A stretch of 64,000 nt of DNA from Ceratotherium simum simum (GCF_000283155.1 NW_004454163.1:18442633-18506632); one strand, 5' to 3'; counted from the stretch's first letter, positions 46,191-58,267 are shown. The notes: a model not told the origin generated them from the letters alone. A program made the numbers and translations.

Positions 46191-46595
46191 AGGTAAGATT
46201 ATGGATCTGAGGGTCAAACCACGTGACTTAGGCCTCAGGGCGCACATCTGTGGACCCTCATAGCTCATCTCACAGGCTGATGTACAGGTTGCCTAAGTGT
46301 TTATTTAATGAGGAAACAAAGAGAAAAAAATCAGAAGTTGCCTAATTGGAGCTTACACCCAGATCCAGACGTTAGGGAAATAAATAAATAGAAGGTCTCT
46401 TTCTCTTTGTTGTCATCCTAATACCCTTTCCAGGACCTTCCGGGTTCTGCTGTTCCAAGGTCCTAGGATCCTCTTTCCAGCTGCTCAAAGCTGCTACACC
46501 AGTGCATCCTATGGCCAGTTCACCTTGGGCAAGGAATCACACCCTGAATCTATTTCCCACCACCCCACACTCACCATCAAAACCTACCTGTTTCT

Positions 46596-46841
46596 GGGCT
46601 GGCCCCGTGGCTTAGCGGTTAAGTGTGTATGCTCCGCTGCTGGCGGCCCGGGTTCGGATCCCGGGCGCGCACCAACGCACCACTTCTCCGGCCATGCTGA
46701 GGCTGCATCCCACACACAGCAACTAGAAGGCTGTGCAACTATGACATACAACTATCTACTGGAGCTTTGGGGGAAAAAAATAAATAAATAAAAATTTAAA
46801 AATAAATAAATAAATAAATTTCAAAATCCAAAAAAAAAAAA
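46596..46841 (+). mobile_element. ERE SINE, ERE1-like, well preserved
   Basis: A box TGGCTTAGCGG (46608-46618), B box GGTTCGGATCC (46651-46661), ERE1 body ('cacacagcaactagaaggctgtgcaactatgac', 'ctatctactggagctttggggg'), then an (AAAT)n and poly-A tail. Exact 17-bp duplication AAAACCTACCTGTTTCT (46579-46595, 46842-46858). One of the youngest insertions here. Confidence 0.97.
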
Positions 46842-46858
46842 AAAACCTACCTGTTTCT

Positions 46859-47289
46859 AACCCTTGTCAAATGGTGTGAGGATCACTTGCTAATTCACAC
46901 CGAGTGACTGAAGACACCTACATGGGGGGTCCCTTTGCCCATGGTAGGGTTTGATCCTTCTATGCCTGGAGAACCCCGGCTCTTGGGGAACACACTGAAC
47001 GCCTTTCTCCTCCCTCCTAATGCCAACTGGGAATTTTGAGGTTGGGTGAGGCTGATGGTTTGTCAGAGCCACTCTGAAAGGACTGCTTTGTGAACATCAT
47101 ACTTCTTGGATGTCTAGAAAACCCCATCACAAAAATGGTACTACTTTTCTCTATGCTTACAAAAGAAATCAACATTTTAATTCCACCATTAGAAATAAGA
47201 TATGAAATGTCAAAATTACTGATTAGGCTAGTCCAGGGATCTATAACCTAAGAATTACCTATAATCATGATCTTAGAAATCATTAGATC
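46859..47289. other. Unassigned sequence
   Basis: No repeat or exon is recognised. Confidence 0.5.
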
Positions 47290-47470
47290 TGGGGTTCTTC
47301 GGCCTTACCTCACATTAGAACCTTCTGGGGAGCTTTTAAAACACACTGATGCCTTGGCTCTGCCCCTAAATATTCTGATTTAACTGGTCTGTGGTGGATC
47401 CCGGACATTGAGACTTTTACAAAGCAACTCCAGATAGCTCCAGTGTACAACCAGGGTTGAGAACCACTGA
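47290..47470. repeat. MER5A-like hAT MITE
   Basis: 'cacattagaaccttctggggagcttttaaaacacactgatgcc', 'tattctgatttaactggtctg' and 'caaccagggttgagaaccactgag' with inverted ends. Non-autonomous hAT-Charlie element. Confidence 0.88.
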
Positions 47471-48864
47471 GCTAGCCCCTCCCTGTCCCCAACCCACAAA
47501 CTTATTCATGCAGAGAAGAGAACCAGAGAAGGAGGATGCCACTTGCCCAAGGTCAAGGCCAGGTAGTAGTAAAGTCAGCATTAGAACCTCAGCCCGTTGA
47601 TTCTTGCTCAGAACTTTCTTCTGCTCCACAGCTATAAATGCTGGAGGGCAACACTCCTTCTGAGTGTAGCTTCCAAGAGAGGAGGGACGTGAGAAAGATC
47701 AAGGGGGCTGGATGTCTGGAGGAAGGAGAAGCCACAAGAAAGTTCGCCACACTTTACAAGAAAAGGCAGTGTTGACGGGCAACCATGTTAGCTCTTTGCA
47801 CAGCCTCCACCAGAGGAAGAAGAAAATAGTTTAGTCCTAAGCCTACACTCTGTAGTCACTGTCACAGCCTCCTCTGTTACCAGCTTTGTATCACTGTGAA
47901 TATTACCACAGTCCCCAAATCCAGCTACAATTCCCAGCACTGAAAAGGCAGCACTGGGCCTGACTTGCTCCTTTCACCTGCCCAGGGAAAACTGCAGTCG
48001 ACACAAATATGGCCACTCCCAGGGGACAGTCGTGCTGAAAGGGTCCTGTGTCTTAGAGGCTGCACATAATACCCAATTATCCCCTGGCTTCCCCAGGGAG
48101 AGAATGGAGAGGTGAGGGTTTTCAAAAGCCAGCAGCCCTCAAAGCTCCATTATGGGGACACTCACACAGCTGCCTTTCTCCAAACACCACAGAAGGTCAC
48201 GGGGACACGGGGCAACAGAAGCAGCTGTTTGGGGCTTGAGGAACAGCCTCTCTGCCTGTTCTGGCCCAACCAGAGAACCCCTACTTCCGTTCTTAGCTAT
48301 AGAAACAAAGATGGAGGGTGTTGAGGCAGAAATTCAGCATCACATAAGAGGCACATTCCGGGCCATTTCTGTAGGGGGTTTGGACAAGATCCATAGAAAA
48401 GTCGAAGCAAGGAGATCCTGCTCCTGTCAAAGATGGCTCTGTGCTCTTCAAACCCACTTCTGACCAGCCCCCCCAACCCCCCAGTCCCACTCGAGTCTTC
48501 TCTCTCCCTCCCCCACTGCCTGCCCCATTCATCAGACTCTGCTCAGGCCATCCCCCTGCTGTGTCACTGTGTCTCTCTGGCCACATTAGGAAGTCCTCAA
48601 GGGCTGGAAACACACCATCTTCTCATCTAGCTTGGCTTCCCCACAGCTATTAACACAATGCTGAGCTCACAATAAATCTAATGCCATAAATATTTGTAGA
48701 ACTGATTAACAGAGATTGAAAGAGAAGACATTTCCTTGTCTCCAAATTTGAATCTCTGGGCTTGATTTCACCCCCTTTTTTTCCACCATCAGAAACATTT
48801 AAGTTTTGAAAATGCACATACAGCTCATGAAAAGCAATTTTTCTTAAATTCCACAAGTATCTGG
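47471..48864. other. Unassigned sequence
   Basis: Mostly unique-looking, with GC-richer stretches and short frames (48152-48463, 48293-48613) overlapping on both strands. A pyrimidine-rich stretch lies at about 48465-48530. No gene identified. Confidence 0.5.
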
Positions 48865-49120
48865 AGGAGGCAGTATCCTGTAGTGTTTAAGAGTATGGAG
48901 TCCTAAAGCCTAGATTTTGAGTCCTAGTTCAGGCACTTGCTACCTGGGTTACTTTGGGCAAGCAGTTTAACCTTTCCGAGCCTCAGGTTTCTCAACTGTA
49001 AAATGGAATTAATATTAGTTCCTCGGTCCCTGAGTTGTTGTGAAGATCAAATGATACAATGCAGGTAATGCTCTCAGCATGCTGCCTGGCACATGGTAGG
49101 TGCTAGATAAAAGTGAAGTA
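48865..49120 (+). repeat. MIR SINE, near full length, sense
   Basis: 'ggcagtatcctgtagtgtttaagagtatggagtcc', 'gggttactttgggcaagcagtttaacc', 'cctcaggtttctcaactgtaaaatgg' and 'gcctggcacatggtaggtgctag' cover the whole element. Confidence 0.92.
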
Positions 49121-49184
49121 TCATTATTTATTGATTCCTTACATATCTTTTGGCCAGCATGGTGCAAGGTGCTTGGCACACAAA

Positions 49185-49500
49185 GGAGAATAAAGCGAAT
49201 GGTCTTAGACTTGTAACCTAGTAGAGGATGCCGACCCATAGAGTATCATTGTAAAGCAGTGTTACAACTGCAACATAGAGATGTGGACAAGGTATTTAGG
49301 AAGCCCAGAGTGAGGAACCCAACCAGACTTCCTGGAGGGATAACTGAGTGAAAGATGAACAGAAGGGCTGGAAGTGGGGTGCGGATGGCATTCCAGGCAA
49401 AGGAAACCACATGAACCAGAGTACGAGAACCAGGAGCAGGAAATAGCCTATGAAGAGAGAGAAATTGACTGATACTGCTGCAGCATTGAGCTGAAGACAG
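49185..49500 (-). repeat. L2 fragment, antisense
   Basis: 'aaggtatttaggaagcccagag', 'acttcctggagggataactgagtg', 'ggcattccaggcaaaggaaaccacatgaacc' give the antisense L2 internal order. Confidence 0.75.
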
Positions 49501-50189
49501 GAAGGAGCAAGACAATGTGAGATGAGCTAGCTACCTTTTCCTTTTTTCCCATTACTGGTGTTGTTCAACAGAGGTGCCTTAGAGTGAGAGATGCATGAGA
49601 TGCGTACCTCCTTGGTTTCTGCCACCCACATCCTTTAGGAAGCGTGTGCCTGAAGGAGGAGGAGGAACCAACAGATGTAACCTGCCTCAGACCTGAGATC
49701 ATGCACTTAGCAGTGTCATTCCCTGGGAGGCCCTGTACCAATGCAGAGCCTGCAGGAGTGAATGGCACGGCTCTTGGCTCACATAGCCTGTCACTTGGGA
49801 TCACCACCTCCAACCAGGAAACAAGTTGAGTAAAGGACTGACAGAGGACCAACACCTCAGGGGAGCCTCCTGCCTCCTCACAGGCCTGCGCCTGGAGTTC
49901 AGTGGTCACCAGTCTTGGGCACCGCAGACCTCAGCACAGACCACACTGAGTGAGGAATTCACTGAGTAGGAGGACAAGCTGGTGCTGGATTGCCCTTTTA
50001 TACCCTCAGGCAGGGGGCGGGGATACATCTGCATGCCAGGATCCACCCCCATTGCCATATAAGGAAATGCTTCAGCGCCAAGGTCATATACTTCCTGGTT
50101 CTATTAATGCATTGCATCATGGGGCCTGCCACTGCCTGCAGGAGTGAGGGTACACAGAGGTGGTATGTGAAGGAGGCTCTGAGCTCACC
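49501..50189. other. Unassigned sequence
   Basis: No recognised repeat or exon. Several short frames, including 49565-49909 (minus), have no domain. Confidence 0.5.
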
Positions 50190-50370
50190 TCCAGTGTCAG
50201 ACAGTCCTGAGCTTGAACCCAGGCTTTACCTCTTAGAAACCTCACAAGTTAATATAACCTTTCCAAGCCTTGTTTCCTCCTTTATTAAATGAGAATCAGC
50301 ACACCCACCTCATGGGGATCTTGTAATGATTAAATGAAACCGTGCATGTAATAAACTTGGCACATATTAA
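50190..50370 (+). repeat. MIR SINE, sense
   Basis: 'ctgagcttgaacccaggctttacctcttag', 'cctttccaagccttgtttcctcctttattaaatgag', 'taatgattaaatgaaaccgtgcatg', truncated by the ERE insertion that follows. Confidence 0.85.
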
Positions 50371-50382
50371 ATATTCCAGAAA

Positions 50383-50611
50383 AGGGGCCAGCCCAGTGGT
50401 ATAGCAGTTAAGTTTGGGTGCTCCCCTTTGGCAGCCTGGAGTTCACAGGTTCGGATCCCAGGCACGGACGTACACACTGCTTGTCAAGCCATGCTGTGGC
50501 GGCGTCCCACACATAAAGCAGAGGAAGACTGGCACAGATGTTAGCCCAGGGCTGATCTTCCTCAGCAAAAAGAGGAGGATCGGCAACAGATGTTAGCTCA
50601 GGGCTAATCTT

Positions 50612-50648
<37 letters not shown>

Positions 50649-50659
50649 TATATATATAT
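50383..50659 (+). mobile_element. ERE SINE, long-tail type, with microsatellite tail
   Basis: GGGGCCAGCCCAGTGGTATAG head, GGTTCGGATCCC B box, 'cttgtcaagccatgctgtggcggcg', 'ataaagcagaggaagactggcac', 'cagcaaaaagaggaggatcggc', then (CA)n and (AT)n (50614-50662) in place of poly-A. Duplication ATATTCCAGAAA (50371-50382, 50660-50671). Confidence 0.93.
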
Positions 50660-50734
50660 ATATTCCAGAAAGGCTAGTTGTATTATTGTCCATATTATTG
50701 CCATTTCAAAGATAAGGGCTGCAATCTAGTTCCG

Positions 50735-51140
50735 AGTTGCGTCCTGTGCTGTGTATCAGGTATTTTCATAGGTGTTGGAGATCCTACAGCAAATAAGACA
50801 TAGGACATGTCCTATGTTTAGTTTATAGTTTAGTGGTGGAAGGAGATAAATAAAAATTTATGTCACAATTCAAGGTATAGGTACTTAGTAGAGGTAAGCA
50901 CAGGAGACGTGGGACCCCGGAAGGGCATTTAACCTGCTGTGGGAGTGGGGAGCATGCAGGCTGTTAATGGCGTCCTGGAGGATGCAGCTTGTGAGTTGAG
51001 TCCTAAAGGATGGGGAGTAGAAGCCCCATGAAGAAGTGAGGGGCAGGAAAAAAAATGAACAATGGCTCAGGGAAGAACATTCCATGCAGTAAGCTTGACG
51101 GCATGATTAAGGTTACTGGGGAGTCTAACCAGCAGCCTGT
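50735..51140 (-). repeat. L2 fragment, antisense
   Basis: 'gtatcaggtattttcataggtgttggagatcctacagc', 'gttgagtcctaaaggatggggag' and 'agaacattccatgcagtaagc' follow antisense L2. Confidence 0.75.
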
Positions 51141-51384
51141 CCGGGCAATGACGTGAGGAAAATGTGGTCTGGTGACCAGGGTGATTTGAAGCCTATGCCA
51201 GAATCGCAGTTTTCAACGGCTTATTATTAGTGGATGTGGCCAAGATGGCCGGTTGTCTACCAAATATCCAGGCTTCCCTTCTTCCTCACCGAGAGGACTC
51301 CATATGTTGAGTGTGACAAATGCCCAGGTAAAAATCCATTTCTCGGTCTCTCTTGCAAATAGTGGTAATCAGTGACATGTATGC
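51141..51384. other. Unassigned sequence
   Basis: No recognised repeat or exon. Confidence 0.5.
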
Positions 51385-51765
51385 AGAAATAATTTTTTTT
51401 TACCTTTTATAATAAAAAATTCCAACATATATAAAAGTAGAGAAAATAGTATAGGAACCACCATGTACCCTTCACGTAGTTTTATAACTATCAACATTTT
51501 GCCATTCTTGTTTCATCTATCTTTCCACTTGTCTTGTCTTTTTTTTTTTTTCTAGATTATTTTAAAGCAAAGGCCAGATGTTATATCATTCCCATCCATA
51601 AATATGTCAGTATGTCTCTCCAAGAAATACTTTCTTTTTTAACATAACCACAATACCAATATCATACCTAACAAAATTAGCAATAATTCCTTAATATCAT
51701 CTGATATGCAGTCTGTACTTAACTGGGGAATCTTTTCGAGAGGACGGACTTCGTAGAGGACCACA
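51385..51765. repeat. Old LINE-like 3' sequence, family uncertain
   Basis: 'tccaacatatataaaagtagagaaaatagtatagg', 'ttataactatcaacattttgccattcttgtttcatc' and 'aattccttaatatcatctgatatgcag' are text of a common mammalian repeat that I associate with an old LINE 3' end. Superfamily not certain. Confidence 0.5.
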
Positions 51766-52000
51766 TGTCCCTTTGCCTTTCCTCCCATCCCTCTACTGTT
51801 ATGTGACAATTAAATGGCCAGAGCTCAATTCACCATTTTGTGACCTTGTGACCCCAACTTTGAGACAGAAGCCCTGCACTGGGCAAGACAGAGGAGGAAG
51901 ACAGAGGGGCTGGGGCCCTGAGAAACATGGAGCCATCACACCAACACAAGACTGTCTAACACTGGACTTTTTTGATTCTCAGTCTTGTTTTTTTCTTTTT

Positions 52001-52772
52001 AAAAATTAATAGACTTTACTTTTTGATCAGTTTTGGGTTTAGAGAAAAATTGAACAGAGAGTACAGAGTTCCCAAATATCCCTCCACCCCCAGTTTCCCC
52101 TATTATTAACATCTTGCATTAGTGTGGTACATTTGTTACAATTGATGAACCAATATTGATACATTATTATTGACTAAAGTCCACAGTTTACATTAGGGTT
52201 CACTCTTAGTGTTGTACATTCTATGGGTTTTGACAAATATGTAATGACTTGGACCTACCATTAGAGCATCATAGAGAGTAATTTCATTTCCCTGAAAATC
52301 CCCTGTGCTCCACCTACTCATCCCTCCTTCCCTCCCCTGGAATCCTTAGCAACCACTGATCTTTTTACTGTTTTGCCATAGTTTTGCCTTTTCCAGAATG
52401 TCATATAGTTGGAAGCATACAGCCTTTTCAGGTTGGCTTCTTTCGCTTAGCAATAGACATTCAAGTTTTCTTTGTGTCTTTTCATGGCTTGATAGCTCAT
52501 TTCTCTTAGCGCTGAATAATATTACATTGCCTGGGTGTACCACAGTTTGTTTACCCATTCATCTACTGAAGGACATCTTGGTGGCTTCTAAGTTTTTCCA
52601 ATTATGTATAAAGCTGCTATAGACACTTGCGCACAAGTTTTTGTGTGGACATAAGTTTTCAGTTCCTTTGGGTAAATGCCAAGGAATAACATTGTTTGAT
52701 CACATGGTAAGAGTATGTTTAGATCTGTAAGAAGCTGCCAAACTGTCTTCCAAAGTGGCTGGACCAAATTTT
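52001..52772 (-). mobile_element. L1 3' end, antisense
   Basis: From the poly-A side (AAAAATTAATAGACTTTACT) through 'acattagggttcactcttagtgttgtacattctatggg' to 'gcgctgaataatattacattgcctggg' and 'ccaaactgtcttccaaagtggc'. It is a 5'-truncated copy of the same 3' UTR type as L1-A. Confidence 0.9.
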
Positions 52773-53799
52773 TTTTTTAATGTGAGAGAAAAATCCCTAT
52801 CATTTTTTAAGCCATGGTAATTGGGTCTCTGTTGTTAGCAGTCGAACGCAATTCCTCATTGATATGGTGGGAATGTGCCTACTGACTGCTGATCACCTGG
52901 ACAGAAATCTACCAGCACATAATATGTCACCTTAACCAAAAAGCCAGAAGTAACTGCTCATCTACCCCTGTGCCCTTTTCTGGTGACATTTCTTCTTCTT
53001 TTTCATGAGAAGGTCAGGAGGGACTGCCAAATGCATAACAAATCCGTGGCTCTCTCCTATTGTAGCTCTCTGTTAGCATCAGCAATACAAGAAAATTTTT
53101 CAGTTTGGCTCAGCTTGTTATTAATTTCTCATTAAGGTGTCTTCGAGTGATTCCTTCTTCTGGTAGGTGCTTGCAAACAATTTGTTTAATAATCTGTTCC
53201 CCCTGTCTTTGATATTTCTCTGGTCCTTCATAATTTCACCAGGATTAAGGATAGTGGTTTGACAGTTGAGTCTACAAATCCTTTTGTAGTTGGAATCCTC
53301 AAGTGCTGAAATGAGTGAGTATTCCCCACTATCATTATCCAGTAATCAAAATCATTTTAGCAACTTGATTTGGCTTCATGCCGTGCAATAGATGTGTTCT
53401 GGGGAGCTATATATATGTCATATTGTTATAAATTAATTCCTATTTTAAATGAATGGGGAAAGCTCATCACAGAAGAGGATAATTCAGTGAATCCTTCTAT
53501 AAAGCAAATAATTCCATTATGTGAATAATCACCCTCTAATTTAGTTTTCTATGAATATGAAATATTCAAATATTGAGGGTTTTTTTTACATATGGAGATT
53601 ATAGCTGCACATTTGGTTATAGTCAATTCATTTTTCTTCTTTAACATCATTACGATTATTGTCTTCATTGTTGTTTGTTGTCATTACCAAGAAAAGAACT
53701 AAATTTTAGAAACATAAGAAAAGAACTGCATTACTAGAGGTTGTCCTGTCCAATCATAAGCAGATCTTGTTCTGCGTTGAGGAATCCTACAGCCTTCTT
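52773..53799. other. Unassigned, about 1 kb
   Basis: 52785-52850 resembles the 3' tip of an MLT1-type LTR. The rest is AT-rich and unassigned. On the minus strand, about 53060-53340 gives protein-like stretches in shifting frames, but I cannot link them to a family. Confidence 0.4.
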
Positions 53800-54485
53800 C
53801 CGTGTCCGCCTTCAGTGGTATAGAAGAGTTACTTGGTTACATGACCTTGGGCAAATCACCAATTATATAAACTCTCTCAGTTTCTTCATCTGTAAAATGG
53901 GATAATAGCTTTGGTGTGAGAATCAAATGAGATAACAAACATAGAGTGCTATGGTGGTTAATTTTATGTGTCAACTTGACTGGGCTAAGGGATGATCAGA
54001 GAGCTGGTAAAACACTATTTCTGGGTATGTCTGTGAGGATGTCCCCAGAAAAGATTAGCATTTGAGCTGGTGGACCGAGTAAAGAAGCTCCTCCTCACCA
54101 ATGTGGGTGGGCATCATCTAACCTGCCGAGGGTTTGAAAAGAACAAAAAGACGGAATAAGGGTGAATGTGTTCTCTCTGCTTGAGCTGGGACATCCATCT
54201 TCTCCTGCCCTCAGACATCAGCGCTCCTGGTTCTCGGGCTTTTGGACTTTGATTGAATTACACCGCTGGGTTTCCTGGGCCTCCAGCTTGCAGACAGCAG
54301 ATCCTGGGACTTCTCCGCCTCCACAGTTATGTGAGCTGATTCCTATAATAAATCACTCTGTCTCTGTCTCTTTCTTTCTATATATATCCTATTGGTTCTG
54401 TTTCCCTGGAGAACCCTAATACAAGATACAAGTGCCTTCCACATGGTCTGTGCTTAATTAACGCCAGCTATTATAATTGCTATTA
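53800..54485 (+). repeat. MIR SINE split by an LTR
   Basis: The MIR 5' part (53800-53949: 'gaccttgggcaaatcacc', 'tttcttcatctgtaaaatgggataatag') and 3' part (54431-54485: 'agtgccttccacatggtctgtgcttaatt') are separated by the LTR at 53950-54430. Confidence 0.85.
53950..54430 (+). mobile_element. ERVL/MaLR-type solitary LTR
   Basis: 'ggtggttaattttatgtgtcaacttgactgggctaagg', 'gtaaagaagctcctcctcaccaatgtgggtgggc', 'ctataataaatcactctgtctc' (AATAAA) and 'ggttctgtttccctggagaaccctaatac'. It is flanked by AGTGC (53945-53949, 54431-54435) inside a MIR. The subfamily is not named. Confidence 0.8.
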
Positions 54486-54534
54486 GTAGAAATAATATTA
54501 GATGGTGGGGTTAGTCAGGCCTTCTCCTTAAAAA

Positions 54535-55500
54535 GATAACTATGATCACCTCACACCCATTAGAATGGTCACTACCAAAAAAAAACAAAATAACACATGT
54601 TAGCAAGGATGTTGAGAAATTGGAACCCTTGTGCACTGTTGGTGGAAAAGTAAAATGGTGCAACCACTATGGAAAATAGTATGGAGATTCCTCAAAAAAC
54701 TAAAAATAGGATTAACATATGATCCAGCAATACCACTTCTGGGTATATACCCCCCAAGAATTGAAAGCATGGATTCAAAGAGATATTTGTACACCCATGT
54801 TCATAGCAGCATTATTGATGATAGCCAAAAGGTGGAAGTAACTGGGTCCAATGATGGATGAATGGATGAGCAAAATGTAGAATATACAAACAATGGAATG
54901 TTATTCGTCCTTAAAAAGGAAGGAAACTGACAAATGCTATATCATGGATGAACCTTGAAGATTTTATGCTAAGTGAAATAAGCCAGTCACAAAAGGACAA
55001 ATATTGTATGATTCCACTTATATGAGGCCCCTGGAGTAGTTAAATTCATGAAGACAGAAAGTAGAATGGTGGTTGCCAGGAGCCTGGGGAAGGAGGAGTA
55101 CTTGTTTAATGGATACAGAGTTTCAGTTTTGCAAAATGAAGAGTTCTGTGGATGGATAGTGGTGATGACAGCACAACAATGTGAATGTACTTAGTGCCAC
55201 TGAACTGTACACATAAAAATAGTTAAGATGAGAGGCCAGCCTGGTGGCATAACGGTTAAGGTCGCACGCTCTGCTTCGGTGGCCCGGGGTTTGCGGGTTC
55301 AGATCCCAGGCATGGACCAACACACCGCTTGTCAAGCCATGCTGTGGCAGGCGTCCCACATATAAAGTAGGGGAAGATGGGCACAGTTCTTAGCTCAGGG
55401 CCAATCTTCTTCACCAAAAAGAAGAAAAAAAATAGTTAAGATGGGAAATTTTATGTTATATGCATTTTACCACAATTTAAAAAAAAATTAAAAAATTTGA
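54535..55500 (+). mobile_element. L1 3' end, sense, interrupted by ERE
   Basis: 'tcacacccattagaatggtcactacc', 'gagaaattggaacccttgtgcactgttggtgg', 'ttgaaagcatggattcaaagagatatttgtacacccatgttcatagcagcattat' and 'gtggttgccaggagcctgggg' give the L1 ORF2 tail and 3' UTR. The sequence resumes after the ERE and ends with A-rich DNA. A 76-codon frame (54631-54861) retains an L1 ORF2 C-terminal stretch ([19 protein letters not shown]). Confidence 0.88.
55231..55427 (+). mobile_element. ERE SINE, long-tail type, shortened
   Basis: GAGGCCAGCCTGGTGGCATAACG head, GGTTCAGATCCC B box, 'cttgtcaagccatgctgtggcagg', 'ataaagtaggggaagatgggcac', then directly 'ttagctcagggccaatc' without the first 'ttagcccaggg' unit. 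Exact 16-bp duplication AAAAATAGTTAAGATG (55215-55230, 55428-55443). Confidence 0.93.
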
Positions 55501-57164
55501 AAAAACTCTACAATTCCATGATTGGGGGGTTTTCTCTACCTAGCAAAGGGGAACATACCAGACGGAAGGAGATTGTAGGGACTGGAGAAGCGACAGTGAG
55601 GACAACTTGGATGTTCTTTTATGGAAATGAAGGCCAGCCATAGCTGACAGGTGGACAGCTCAGAACATCCCCTCATTTCACAAGTGTCCCTGGGGCTAAT
55701 TCCATGACCGAGTGGCTTCGAGAAGCACAGCATAGGTTAAGACCCGCATCTGGATAACTACAGCCTGCAGAGCTAGGCCCTGCCCAAGAAGCTGGTATTT
55801 GAAAATTACAACTCAATTGAGAGCAGAAGAAGAGTTCACTGGTGCTGGCTTAGTAATTAAATTACAAGGTGATCATTAGTCAGCTCAGGCAAAAAGATTA
55901 CATCTGAGTACTTTAAGCAGCCTAGGACTAAAACTCCTCCCAGAAAAAAAAACTGTGACTAAATTAATGCCATTTTCTACCAATTATAGATGCCCTCCAG
56001 TGACTATAAGGTTGTCATGGCAACATGCCCACTGAAAGGGTATGTTTGATAAGGCCTGGAATAAAGTATAAATGGAGGGAGTGTTGCACATCTTATCTCT
56101 GTGTCAGACCAAAATTGTTTTGTAGGATGGGGCACAGGTGAACTGTCACCAGCCTGATCCCCTCTCTTCTGTGGCCCTGTCTGAGATTCCAGGCTGGCTG
56201 GCCCCCTCTGCTGCTGCCCTGCAGGAGAAGGGCAGTACCAACTCTCTCCCACACAGCTCCCTTCCCCTGGGACGGTCTCCCATTCAGTGCCAGACAATGG
56301 GCACCTTTCCTTGTTTTTCTGAAAATCTCACTTGCCACCTCCTCCAAGTAGGCTTCCCCAACCACTGGCAGCTCTGTGATCCCTAGACCAGAGTCAGTTC
56401 AATCGCTTAGCTCTCACATTTCTCAGAAATTCATCAAAAAGTAAAGCAGAGCCCCTATTTTGGTTTAAGATGGCACAAAGTAAATTCAAGGATTCTTATA
56501 TCCTTTATTCAAGTACCAAACTTGATCAAAATCAGTCAATGCTGTGAACCACACTAATACCATAGATACACTCCAGAAAAGTGGCTGGCAAAACAAAATT
56601 TTGTCAGTCCGATCTGATGTTGAATGCACCAGATGAGCTGCTATTTAAAGAAACATTGGTTACCCCTTTTGTAAAAGGATAATCATCTCATAAAGTGTCT
56701 TTTATGTAAACTCTGATTTTCATATATTAGGTATATTTTAGAATCTAAAAAGCTGTCTCAAGTCTTTTCTGGAAAGAGTGGAGTATAAACAAATTTGATA
56801 ATCAATACTGCCAAAACAGAAAAAGAGGTCGGGTATGCATATTTGTGTCTGCCCCATGGGTCACAGGGGGACAGAAGTTCAGTTCCTAGGGCCCCTGGAA
56901 GACTGCCTCTCATTCCCCAGGTCCCACTGAAGCCCCAAAGGCCATGCTGAAGGTGCCAGTGCGGATTACTGGGATCTTGGCTCAGGCCGGAGCAGACTCA
57001 CTGTCTGGGGCACACTCCTCTGTCTCTGTGAATTATGACTCAAAACCAAACTGCATGCCCTTGGGCCAAAGAAAAAAGTCCAAATTGGTCAGATTTTCAT
57101 TCAAGGTCCCACACTGCCTATCCCCAGTATGACAACAAAAACAACAACAATAATAACCAAAACA
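55501..57164. other. Mostly unassigned
   Basis: An L2 fragment is likely at about 56280-56370 ('ttgccacctcctccaagtaggcttcccc'). No exon, promoter or other repeat is recognised in the rest. Confidence 0.45.
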
Positions 57165-57395
57165 TAAAAGCTTACCTTCACTGAGCCCTTATGATGGCTA
57201 TAGGCTCCATCCCCATGATCTCATTTAATCCTCATAACAATTTAGCAAGGCAGGTTCTGTTATTTCCCCATTTGATAGAGGCCACAGAAACTCAGAGCAC
57301 TGAAGGTGCCCAAGGCTGTCAGCTGGTCATAAAAGGTGATGGCAAGATTCAAACCCTGGTCTGTGTGCCTCCTGAGTCCAGGCTCAAACCAGCTC
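57165..57395 (-). repeat. MIR SINE, antisense
   Basis: 'ccttcactgagcccttatgatggc', 'gatctcatttaatcctcataac', 'tatttccccatttgatagaggccacagaaactcag' and 'caagattcaaaccctggtctg'. Confidence 0.88.
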
Positions 57396-57639
57396 CACGT
57401 TACTAACTTTCTGGACTTACTGCCTCCTCCTCCTTCCCTTTGCTCATCCCCACCCCTCCACTTGCTAATTCCCATTTAAAAACTCTTGCTGTCTGCCCAC
57501 TGGGAAAGTCCCCTTCCCACGCAAATCACACTCAGGTCTCCAAGTCTGGCTGGGCCGCACTTTTCCTGAAAAATTTTCTCTACCACTCCAGCTCTCAAGA
57601 CTCCCCCTCTCCCTAGACAATCACTCTGTCTGTTGTACA

Positions 57640-57810
57640 TCTGGCATGTTTTGGATTTTAATCTTATACTGCCGTTTCTTTTCAAAATGTGTCTGTCTTT
57701 CCGTCTGACCTAAGCTGTGAGGTCCCATAAACCTAGATTAATGCGCATTTTTGTGTGTTCCTGTCCTTCATGATATCTAACTTAGAGCAAATGCATTATA
57801 TGTACTTAAT
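57640..57810 (+). repeat. L2 3' part, sense
   Basis: 'ctaagctgtgaggtcccataaacc', 'tgtccttcatgatatctaacttagag' and 'tatgtacttaataaacac' follow the L2 3' end. Diverged. Confidence 0.6.
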
Positions 57811-58249
57811 AAACACCAGAGTAAAAAAATAAAGGACATTTTAGTGATTTTACAAATGGTATCTATAAAGACTTCTTAACAACACAGAAAACGTGTGTTT
57901 TTAATTTTATTAAATGACTCAAGCTGGATGTGAAAATGCATAAGCAGTGCTATCTCAACTGGTGACATAATTATACATAATAAATCATTTGTTTAAAACA
58001 CAAAAAGTAAAAACTACTAGGGTGAGAAATAAGTCAGGAAAGGAATGAAACGTCACTCAGGTTTAGCTGACTGCATCTTCATTATTTCCTGCAATCATTT
58101 CATTATTAACAAATTGGGAAACATGACAAACATTGAAAATCCAGGGTCTGGTATGTGGGGTCCAGTGCGTGTGTCTCACAATGAGCCACTGGGGAGCCAG
58201 AAGAAAATATTGATAGTTATTGATGCTCACTTTTACGGTAAATATAGGC
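57811..58249. other. Unassigned sequence
   Basis: AT-rich. The 118-codon frame 58045-58401 opens here but continues into the ERE and is not a gene. Confidence 0.5.
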
Positions 58250-58267
58250 AAAAAGTAAGCTTCTCTA

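Noticed and set aside
46608..46661. tRNA gene-like A and B boxes
   Set aside because: These are the internal Pol III promoter elements of ERE SINE heads, present in all eleven copies; the tRNA fold and 3' end are not preserved.
53060..53340. Protein-like minus-strand stretches (for example EQIIKQIVCKHLPEEGITRR)
   Set aside because: They occur in shifting frames with stops on each side, and I cannot connect them to a family; not enough to call a pseudogene.
54162..54419. 85-codon plus-strand frame
   Set aside because: It lies wholly inside a solitary LTR and has no conserved product.
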